Assembly: GCF_027409185.1 (NCBI RefSeq)
Contig: NC_084462.1
Location: 184,006,071 to 184,070,070 of the forward strand
Direction of reading: 5' to 3'
Source of the DNA: Cynocephalus volans
Lineage: Eukaryota > Chordata > Mammalia > Dermoptera > Cynocephalidae
Length of the DNA stretch: 64,000 bases
Below are positions 20,397-29,800 of the stretch, piece by piece (within the stretch, counting starts at the first letter, position 1; every line of letters starts with the position of its first letter). A model generated the notes under the pieces. The model was not told where the DNA came from. It saw nothing but the letters and a program-made list of their open reading frames with translations, and searched no databases. The position numbers and the translations under genes were made by a program.

Positions 20397-20402
<6 letters not shown>

Positions 20403-20466
<64 letters not shown>
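20403..20466. repeat. (CA)n microsatellite
   Basis: About 30 CA dinucleotides, preceded by a short cgcgcgc stretch. It is uninterrupted and therefore probably polymorphic. It lies within the last segment of the old LINE. Confidence 0.97.
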
Positions 20467-20470
<4 letters not shown>

Positions 20471-20834
20471 ATTGCGGGAGATATAGTCATTCTCAGAGTA
20501 TACAACCCGAGGGCTTAACTACTGTTAAAGCTATGATGAAAGAATCACTTACGGACAAACATTAGGAATAAAAAAAACACTGATTTTAGAAGGTAGGTGA
20601 TGCAGTGTGCAAGAAAAAACAGTGAGCAAAGAAACTAGTAAAGATGTGATAAATCTAAATAATCATTGAATGCTAAAAAGTTATAGCGACTTGAACATTT
20701 ACCAAAAAAAGTGAAACTAAAATGCCAGAGAATAAATAAAATGTAATCCTCTAGGAAGCAGCTGAAAGCACAACATTCTAAGCCCTTCTTGCTGTTCAAA
20801 AGGGTGGAGAGATTATTTAATCTAGACTTTTTAA

Positions 20835-21118
20835 TTTAATTTTATTTTATGTACAAAGAGCTAGCAGGGTTTCTTTCATTGGGGTGGATCCTTGGATAAT
20901 CCATTCGAGAAAGATCACCTAGTCAACTTGATGAAGCTTACATCCTTCACATAATGACGGAAACACTGACGTCACATTTTGAGGCTGTATTTCTGGATCA
21001 GAACATGCTGATTTGAGCAAACGGGGCAAGAGCAAAGACCCGGCCAGAATTTTTGCAGGTGGCTCCAGAGCCGGGCCATGCATGCACTCTTCAAATTGTA
21101 GGGACACGGTTTACCAAC
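20835..21118 (-). pseudogene. RPS29 processed pseudogene
   Basis: The reverse complement aligns by eye with ribosomal protein S29 mRNA: stretches such as ctggagccacc, gtttgctcaaa, ctgatccagaaata, cagtgtttccgtca, ttcatcaagttg, then a 3' UTR with gaaggattatcc-like sequence and a terminal ataaaataaa before an AT-rich tail at 20,835. There are no introns. A perfect 14-bp target duplication (tctagactttttaa) lies at 20,821-20,834 and 21,119-21,132. The coding part (about 20,919-21,083) is dead: bases are missing after the start codon, an in-frame stop replaces part of the CxxC region, and one base is deleted just before the stop. The parent assignment is from memory of the S29 sequence. Confidence 0.85.
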
Positions 21119-21910
21119 TCTAGACTTTTTAAAGTCAAGTGCGTGTTAAAAATTTAAAGGTAGCCACTGAATGGACAGAAAAATAATGGGGTTTTTCTTT
21201 CAGCTATATGGTGGATTAAGAATTTTGAAAAGACTGTGGGAGAAAACACCAAGATGTTGGCTAAATGGCAACAAAAATACTTTTACGTGCTTTTCTAAAC
21301 ACCAAAGAATGTACTGTATAATTTCAAAACCACCGGGAATGTGAGGTAAAACAAAATGAAGAAAATTCAATGATTTCAGCAGTAGGCAAGAAAGCAGAAA
21401 AAAAGAAGCAAGGAAAAAGCACAATAAAGCACAGTGTGATGCAAGTGTTAGATCCCCACACAGGTGCGGGCACCAGACCTGCCAGGAAAACACAGGGATT
21501 CTCAGGCTGCCGGGGAGACTCCTTGTGCACAGAGTTTGCTCCATGGTCTCCCTGCTGTATCAACTCAGTGACAAAAGTCAAACTCAAAGTTGCTTCTGCA
21601 TCCCCGACATTTCCCTTCCTGGGGTGGAGCCCACGTAGGACAGCCCGTGCGCTGAGTGCCCGAAGAGGTCAGGCAAAGCAGCAAGGGGAGGGCTCGCTCT
21701 CGGGAGGGCTTTTCCACACAGGGAGGGTGACGGCAGGTCGCAGCTCTGCGGGGTTGTGTAAGGAGATGTGAGGCCACGTGGACGTCAGCTTTGGTCTCTT
21801 CGTCTGTAGGTATGTTTTCTTCAGTTTCTAGTCACTGAAACTATTTTAGATACTGAGATGCAGTGATAAGGGCAGCCACAGTGCAGCTGTGCTCACCACA
21901 ATTCGAATAC

Positions 21911-22490
21911 AGACGGTCCCCAACTTAGGACGGTCGACTCACGATTTCTTTCAGCTTTACGATGGTGCAAAAGCGACCCGTGTTCAGTAGAAACCGAGCT
22001 TTGGGCACCCACACGACCATCCTGTTTTTCACTTTCAGTACAGTATCAGTAACTTACAAAAGATCCTGCCCCACCGCAGGCTGCTGTAAGTGTTCTGAGC
22101 ACGTTTGAGGTGGACTCGGCTGAGCTGTGATGTTCAGCAGGTTAAGTATATGAATGCATTTTCTTTTTGGGGGGGTTGAGGCTTGAGCCAGGGTTGGGGG
22201 AAAACTAGTGTGTTCTTGGTGTTAAGGGAAACTGAAGAGTGCCACTGGCTAAATGCAGGTTCTTGGTGTCTTGAGCAAAGAATCAGATGAGACACACCAG
22301 AGGCGAAAGACAAAGGACAGTTTTAAAAACAGTTTTAAAACAAAGCCAGTTGGCAAAGTGAGAATACACTCTGGAGAGGATGGAGCGGGCTCGAGCGAGA
22401 GACAGTGGCTCAAGAACCTCAAATGCATTTTTAATTTATGATATTTTTAACTTACGGTGGGCTTATAGGGATGTAGCCCCATCATAGGTC
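21911..22490 (+). mobile_element. Tigger-like (TcMar) non-autonomous DNA transposon, interrupted
   Basis: The left end reads ggtccccaacttaggacgg and the right end cccatcataggtcg, whose reverse complement resembles the left end, as expected for terminal inverted repeats. The interior includes 'cagtagaaaccgagctt' and 'gtaagtgttctgagcacgtt', which I recognise from a Tigger-class element. About 260 bp of foreign sequence (22,165-22,425) interrupts it, bounded by aatgcatttt on both sides. The family name is not certain. Confidence 0.55.
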
Positions 22491-22494
22491 GTGG

Positions 22495-24317
22495 TTATTT
22501 CTGAAGTGCCTACTGTGGGTGTGAGTGGCTCCTGTAGGTGACAGTGACCGCCTACACTTGTTCAGGGTGAAAAATACCGTAGCCTTGCTGACCAATAGTG
22601 AGTCCTTGTTGCCCACACAGTCAATTTTTGAAAGAAAGGAAATTAAAGAAAAACATATTTGCTTTATGGGAAATCTCCAAAGTCCCTCTCCTCCCACTGC
22701 CTGGCCACCGAGGACCCCAAGCCTCCAGGCAAGGCCTGAGTGGGGAGAGGGCTGGAAGGGAGCTGCCTCCGGCAGACCCTGGCTGCACCGCCAGCCTGAC
22801 AGCCACCTAGCGGCCCTTGCTGGGCCCCGGCCCCCTCCAGCCTCAGCCCTTCTCACCAGATGAGCGTTTTCAGGGGTCAAGAGGGCATGCCCACCAAGCC
22901 CGTGAGTCCCTTCCAGACCCCAAGGTCCCAGACTCCCTGCTCAGATGCCCTCAAGCCTGGATCCATTCTCGCAAGTTGGAGCCACCAGACCTGTGCCCAC
23001 TTGCAGCCCGGGGGCTGGCCAGAGGCAGGTGAGGCGGTTTGCTGGGGCTGTGGGTGAGTTCAAAGCCATGGGCCGGATGAGGCATGTGGGCTTGGGAGGC
23101 TCCTCACAGTGTGGGGCGTCAGGGTGGGCGCACGGCCGGCTGGGGCTGGGGCTGGGGCTGCTGCACCCATTCTTCCATGAGAATGCCAAGGAGCCAGGGG
23201 TCCCCCATCGCCCCAGCCTTCCAGACCTCATGCGACATGGTTGTCGAGGCAGGAGAAGAGAGCCCTTCTGTGTAACCACCTTTCACTTGAGTCCGGGGAA
23301 GGTGGGCTCTCTTCGTATTCGTGGCCCAGCCTTGTGCACTTTCCACCCAGCCAGGCCCACAGGCCACCCCTCACCATGCACCCCCTCACCCAGGAACTCA
23401 GGGCAGGAGCCTGGGGCACAGCTGCGCTCAGGCTGGGGCCTGGAAATGAGGCCCACACTAAGGCCAAGTGGGGCAGTGGGAAGGTGAAAGGACTGGGGCA
23501 GGGGCTCCGCTCTATTCACTTCCTGGCCACTCAGACTGGCCCGGGATGCTGTTGTCAAGCCCTGTCCTTGGGGAATGCTACCCACCCAAGTGGCTTCCTT
23601 TCCCTGTGGGCACCCTGAGGTCAGCACCCTGGACAGTGGACGCCGCAGCCTTCATTCACCCTGAGCGATGCCTCCAAGGAGGAACTGGAGCAGACACCCA
23701 GACCTCATTCAAAGTGGGGGGGCAGTGCTCAAGGTCCCAGTCTGAGGAGCAACAGGGTCCTGTATTCAGGGGACCCCAGTTGGAGGGGTGAGGGGTAAGG
23801 CAGATCCCCTTGCTGGGAACCTCTAACCAGGCCTACCTCTCCCAACAGGCCAGCTATGGCCCCACCTACTTTCTCCAGGATGGAGGTCCTCGCTGCCTCC
23901 ACTTCCAGCCTCCCTTGCAGCTAGGGGAAGCCATTGCACTAAGTTCTAGATCAAGTTCTAGATCACTTCTAGATCATAGATAAGTGGAAGTGCCCTGTGG
24001 GACTTCCAGGACATCTCCTCTGGGATGTCCCTTACTCTCTGCTAGGAATATAGAGGCAATGGCTGAGCTCCTGCAGCCATTGTGGGGCTGTGAAGCTAGG
24101 ATCCTAGGGACTGGGAGCTGAGAGATGGAGGGACCTGGCTCCTGATGCTGTCTCTACACCACTGGCCCCAGGACCAGGTTAGTGTGTGAGAGAAATAAAC
24201 AGTCTTGCTTAGGCCACTGTTCCTTGGGTCTCTGTGGCTTTGCTGTGAGGCCTGTGACTGCGGGCCACCTCCAGTTCTAGGAGGGTGGGGGAGGGATAGA
24301 TTTTCACTGGAGGTGTG
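22495..24317. other. Intergenic sequence, no gene recognised
   Basis: GC-rich, apparently single-copy DNA upstream of PLD4. It holds a short ggctggggctgg-type simple repeat (23,138-23,160) and a triplicated 'agttctagatca' motif at 23,941-23,975. Open frames up to 180 codons overlap on both strands without domain similarity or splice context. Confidence 0.5.
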
Positions 24318-24694
24318 TCTTGGGTTGAATGTACCCCCAAAGCTTAATCCTCACTGTAACTGCTGAGGGTGGTAAATACTATGATGGTGATTGAAAGCTG
24401 AGGCCTTGGGGAGGTGATTAGATTGTAGGACCATGCAGGAGTGAATGGATTAATAATGGTGGTCAGGGCTGCGGTTCTGAAGGCTTTAAAAAGAGAGTGC
24501 ATGAGAAGGTTAGTCCCTCAGCTCTCTCTGCTCCACCATTTCTGCAATGTGATACCTGCCTTCACTGTTGCCACTGCCAAGACCCTCACAGGATGTGTCC
24601 CCTGAACTTTGGACCTCCCAGCCAGAAAATTTCGTTTTATTATAAATCACCCAGTTTCAGGTATTTTGTTATAAACAGTAGAAACAGACAAATA
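24318..24694 (+). mobile_element. MaLR-type solo LTR (MLT/MST group)
   Basis: The phrases 'gggttgaatgtacccccaaa', 'gaggtgattagattgtagga', 'tttaaaaagagagtgcatga', 'ttataaatcacccagtttca' and 'tattttgttataaacag' occur in the order expected of MaLR long terminal repeats in sense orientation. No internal region is seen. This is an old, non-coding solo LTR; the subfamily is not assigned. Confidence 0.75.
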
Positions 24695-26475
24695 CAAAGT
24701 GAAAGTTCTCAGCCCCACCCTCTAGCTCGGCCACCCAGCTCCAGCTTTGCGTCCTGGGGTGGGAGGGGTGCTCAGGACAAAGAGGAAGTGGCTGAAAGAG
24801 GAAGCAGCAGGCTCCCAAGAGAAGGCAGGTAGGTGGCTGTGGGACAGAGGCAGTGCTGGAGCCTGCCTGGGTGAGCCGAAGGCCTGCAGTCTGTGGCTGG
24901 AGCCAGGATGGACACCAGGGCAGGGCCCCCAGAGGTATGTGCCAGAGAGGCCAGGGCCAGGTGGGGAAGAGCCAGGCCGAAGGCCCCAGGAAGGCACTGC
25001 CGTCTGCCTCCCCATGGCCCCATCCTCCCAGCAGCCCCAGGTCCAGAAGGTCACAAAGCCTCTGGCCGGCCCTGCAAATGACCCTTTCCTTCCGCAATCT
25101 ATGCAATGGGGAATACCGGGGCTCTGGGTCCCAGCGAGTTGACAGCCAGGCCCTCCACCCTAGCCTGGGACTGGAGCCATACCCCACACCCTGCAGTGCA
25201 CATTTAACCTCTGATACCTGTGGGGTCTCATGGCTGCCCACCATGGGGCTGGGAGGCTCAGAGTCCCACAGGGGTCTCCCAGCCCAGCACAGCTCTGAGA
25301 TGCCAGTACTAGTTCTCTCCAAAGAGCTGACCCCATCCCAGGTACACACAGGATCCCCAGAGCCACAGCGAGTGAACAGATCTGCAGCTGCCTGGAGCTA
25401 TGTGGGGGGCTGGCCTCCCCAGGTCCCAGAGCAGTTCCCAATGGTCAGGAGGAAGTGGTGACGTGCTCTGGGGGTCTGTGGCTCCGGGAAGTGCCTGGGA
25501 CAGGCTCTGATTCTGAGATGGGGGACTGCGAGAGGAGGCTGGCTGTGACCTGCCTGCCTGCCTGGGGCATTTCAGGAGGGTGAGGTGCAGGCAGGGGTGG
25601 GGAGCAATCCCCCGAGGATTTCCCTCTGCCCCCTCCGCCCAGCCTCAGTCCAGGACTCTGCCCTGTCTGCCTCTCCTGAAAGTTATTGAAGAAGGCACGA
25701 GAGCCTGAGGCTGGCTCTGTCCCCCTGGCAGTGGGGGTGGGTGGGAGAGCATCCTCGAGAGCCTCAGCTCAGCTGTGGGGTGGGGGCAGCACCCCGATGG
25801 GTGGGAGGGTTGTGGGGCCTTGGTGACTGCCTGAGTCCCCTGGCCCCCACACCTCGAGGCTCTCCCACTGGGGTTTCCAAGGTCTCCACCGTCCTGTAAG
25901 CTACGGCACCAGAGTGGAAAGAGCCCCCATGCCCAGCTCCTATGGCCACCCCTCCCCACACTGAGGCAGGCCAGATTCTCTGAAGGCCTCAGCCCTGGAC
26001 CATGGGAGGACAGCCCGGAAATGAACCTGGAGACCTGGAGGCTGAGCCCGGCTGCTCCTGGGTGGACAGCCTGACCCATAGAACCCTGGGCCTGGGTCCT
26101 GGCACCCAGCCTAGCTGCACACACCTGAACTGCAGAGCCCCACCCCCACCCCATCCATCACTGTGCAGCAGCGAGGCCTGCACCTGCCCCTCGTGAATGG
26201 CAGAGGCTAGATGGCCAGTTGACCTAGTTTGCTGTGCATAGGCCCTTCCCTGCGTCCCAGGGAGGGCACCCTGCTCCGTGGTGACACTCAGGCAGCCTGT
26301 CCGCTTCAGGGTGGGAATGGGAGCCCTCTCCAGCAGGGGTCCAGCAATGCAGGGCTCCAGCCACCCCTGTCCTCTCCATGCCTCGCTGTCCTTGCCAGGA
26401 GGGGGCCACTGCCCAGCTGCCTGCCTTGACCTACAGCTCCCAGGAGGGGGCCCAGCCCCAAGGAAGGGAAGCGGC
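24695..26475. other. PLD4 upstream intergenic region
   Basis: GC-rich DNA with no recognised repeat and no gene. ORFs of up to about 220 codons on both strands are compositional. Regulatory DNA for PLD4 is likely here, but nothing specific can be named apart from the proximal sites listed separately. Confidence 0.45.
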
Positions 26476-26540
26476 TATTTATAAACCACTAGTGAGGGAA
26501 ACAAGCAGTGAAAGTAGAAATGGTACTTTCAGGCTCAGTT
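26476..26540 (+). promoter_or_regulatory. PLD4: Candidate PLD4 core promoter: TATA-like box and ISRE-like GAAA repeats
   Basis: A TATA-like tatttataaa (26,476-26,485) is followed by gaaagtagaaa (26,510-26,520), two GAAA half-sites as in IRF-bound elements, and by a reversed TTTC pair (26,527-26,542). A ggaagggaa ETS/PU.1-like string precedes it (26,462). PLD4 is known to be expressed in plasmacytoid dendritic cells, B cells and microglia, which would fit PU.1/IRF control. The position, about 400 bp before the start codon, is plausible. No transcript evidence is available. Confidence 0.35.
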
Positions 26541-26891
26541 TCAGTTGTGGTTCAAACAAGGAACTGAGATTCAGAAACCCAGACACCCAGCAGGAGGGAG
26601 ACCCAGAGAGGGGAAAGCTCAGAAAGCCAGCTGGCAGGCACAGGCTCGACACTCACAGCCACTAGCGAGAGCGAGCAGGGAGGGGACCACATGGAGGCCA
26701 CCACCCGCAAGCCAGGGAGGGACAGCAGGGTGGAGCTCAGGGACTGGCCCCACACACAGGGCGTGACCTCGGGCAGCAGTGGGGAGGCTTTGGGGGGTTT
26801 GAGTGGTGTCTGTAGGGACCCATGAGGGGGAGTCCCCAGTACCCAGGCACTGGGGGGTCAGTTCCCAGTGGGATTAGGGGAGCTGCCAGTG

Positions 26892-29800
26892 ATGCCAGGC
26901 TGCTCCGTGCAGACACTGAAACCTCTTCAGAGAGCAGCGGCAGCCCCCGAGTGGGCCTATTCCACACCGCCCCGCAGCCCACGGGACAAAGAGGCTGGCA
27001 CGGTAGGACTGGGGGCCCGAGGGTGGGGGTGGTCAGGGACCCAACAGCCTCGCAGGGCCCCTGCGCCAGAGTGGAGAGGACAAAACCAGCCATGGGGGAG
27101 CCTCAGAGAACAGGGGATACCCCGAATAGTGGGCGAGGGAAGTCACCTGGGTGCTTGAGACATGGCCCACGTCCCTCTGCCAGGGCGGATTTGGGTGGAC
27201 TGGGGACAGCCAGCTACTGTGCAGCCACAGCATTGCAGAGTGGGCTGCAAGCCACTTGTCCCCCCAACACGGTGGGCCCTTCTCTCACAATCTTCCCCCT
27301 CCTGTGCCCACCTCCAGCCCCACCCCAGCTGCAGCCCAGGTCCTCCCTGGAGCCTGGACAGCCTCTGTCTCAGTACCAGATAGTGGGGCCCCATAACCAG
27401 AAGTGGAGGCCACAGCTGTGCAGGAACGCCACGGGTGACGCCCCTCTCCGACTGCAGGTGCTGGCAGCACTGGCCATGCTGGGGCTGGGCTTCGTGGCTC
27501 TCACCTACCACTTATTGCAAGTGCCCCCTCCTCCCACCTGGGGCCAGGCACACCCCAAGGAAGTGAGCGGCTCCATCCTGGCCTGGAAGCCTCTGGGAGG
27601 GGAGGCCAGGCAGCAGAGGGACTCCTGCCGGTGAGTGAGCCACGGGGCCCACAGGGGGCGGGTGGTCTCTGCTTCAGGCACTGCCTGCATCCGGCCATTG
27701 GATCTCCCCTGGGATAAGCACTGCCCCTCACCAGCTCCCGGGGGAAGACGCAGGTCACTGGGGAGGGTCTGGACCGTGTGGTCTGGAGTGAGGACCTGGA
27801 CAGGGCGATGTGGGTGCTCTTTGCAGCAAACAGACGCTGCCACCTGGGCAGACAGGGGCCCAGCACCTTCACAGTCCTTCCATCCCGGGGGTAGTTTTTC
27901 TGCCCCTGCCTGCACCGCAGCACCCTGTCTGCCCCTCCTGCCTTGCTGTTGGGGTCCTGGAGTCCCAGAACCTCCCCTGGTGGGAACCTATTGGTCCATC
28001 CTGCACACGTGCCCCCAAGACCGGTGCTCTCCAGCTCCTGGCCCAGCCCCTCCTTCTGGGTCATCTCTGGCGTTCACCAAGGGCTTCCACGCCAGAGGCC
28101 ACCCAGACTCAACAGCTCCCTCAAGGCAGCACCTTGGGGTTGGAGTGGAGCCTGGGTCCCCCAGTCTGGCCTGCTCTGGAGTGGCCAGCCCCTGTCCACT
28201 CAGGCTCCTTCCTGGACATGCCTCTGGACTTGAGAACCTCCAGCTAGGCCAGCACGGACACAGTGGGTAGTGTGAGGCCTGCTGGTGGCTCCTGCCCTCA
28301 CTCAGACTTCTGCCTGACCCTCTCCGCAGGCTCGTCCTCGTGGAAAGCATCCCCCAGGACCTGCCATCTACAGCCGGCAGTCCGGCTGCCCAGCCCCTGG
28401 CCCAGGCCTGGCTGCAGCTGCTGGACACTGCCCAGGAGAGTGTGCATGTGGCCTCATACTACTGGTCCCTCACGGGGCCTGACATCGGGGTCAACGACTC
28501 GTCTTCCCAGCAGGTGTGTCCCAGCCCTGCCCTGGTGCTAGGCACACAGCAAGTCAGGCCACCCCTCTGTGCAGAGCTCTGGCACTCCAGGCCCAGGGCT
28601 CAGCTCCCTGGGGACTGGGCTAGGACAGAGCACGGGACAGGCTCTTACTTGGGGGCTGTCAGGGCCGAGGGGTTGGGGGGTGGGCCCCTGGAGGACCGAG
28701 CACTCGGACTGTGCCTGAGTGAAGTTTGGCTCCTAGTAAAGGTTCATCCAGATGCTTGACCCAACTCTGATCTGTGGGCAGACAGGGGTGGCCTCCTGCA
28801 GGGAGGCCTGGGTCCTGGGGAAAGGGGAACACAGGGTCATCTCTCACGGCTGGCCTGGCCTTGCAGGGAGAGGCCCTTCTGCAGAAGCTGCAGCAGCTGC
28901 TGGACAGGAACGTTTCCCTGGCTGTAGCCACCAGCAACCCAACACTGGCCAGGAAGTCCACCGACCTGCAGGTCCTGGCTGCCCGAGGTGGGTGCCTGCA
29001 CTGTCCTGGGTCCTACAGCCCTGGTACTGAGCACGAGCTGTCTTGCTGGCATTATGGAACTGGGACAATGACAAAGAAAGGTGGAGCTGCCCAAGGTGTG
29101 AGGGGTGGGAAAGTGCTTCCCCAGGACACCCAGGAGGGCAGGGGCCCAGGGTCTGAGCTCCCTCGAGTTGGGTCCACCTGAGGACGGGGATGTTCCAAAG
29201 ACCCAGAGTGTCATTTTCCACAGGGCAGAGCACAGAGTGGCTTCAGGGCCCTGCTGAGCCTAGCTGCTCTGACTGGGGGATGGAGGCTCTGGCTGGGGAG
29301 CAAGACACCGCGGACACTGTCAGTACAAACATGGAGGATCCTGGGCCGGTCTGTGCCTCAGTTTCCTTGTCCGTAAAATGGGGACGATAATAGCATCAAC
29401 TTAGCAGGGATGTTATGAAGATAAATGCGCCAACTCAACCGTAAAGAGCTCAGACCCAGGCTCTCGTGAAGTTGGCACTAACAAGAGATGGTTCATCCTG
29501 TCGTCCTGAACCCTCGACCAGGTGCCCAGGTGCGACAGGTGCCCATGCAGCGGCTCACCGGGGGTGTTTTGCACTCTAAATTCTGGGTTGTGGATGGGCG
29601 GCACATCTACGTGGGCAGCGCCAACATGGACTGGCGGTCCCTGACACAGGTGAGTCCAGGCCCAGAGGTGGGAGGCCCGCCTGGAGCTCTTCCCTCCTGC
29701 ACCCCTTCCCTCCTGCACCCCAGCGGGCTTTGCCTGAAGTCCAGCAAGTCTGGAGAAAGTCAGTGTCCCAAGAAGTGAGCAAACAGAACCCAGGGTCACG

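Larger units (their letters stand above)
17480..20760 (+). mobile_element. Old L1/HAL1 copy serving as host of nested insertions
   Basis: Fragments of one old sense LINE can be followed across three younger insertions: about 17,480-18,145, then 18,253-18,431, 18,674-18,724 and 20,310-20,760. When the insertions are skipped, the junction reads as continuous L1-like sequence (cgaaagaaaataac ... gaattct, then tacccagctaaactg), a string I recognise from L1 3' coding regions. No ORF remains. The (CA)n tract at 20,403 lies in its last segment. Confidence 0.65.

Noticed and set aside
20919-21107. A 62-codon minus-strand gene
   Set aside because: It is a frameshifted reading of the RPS29 retrocopy.
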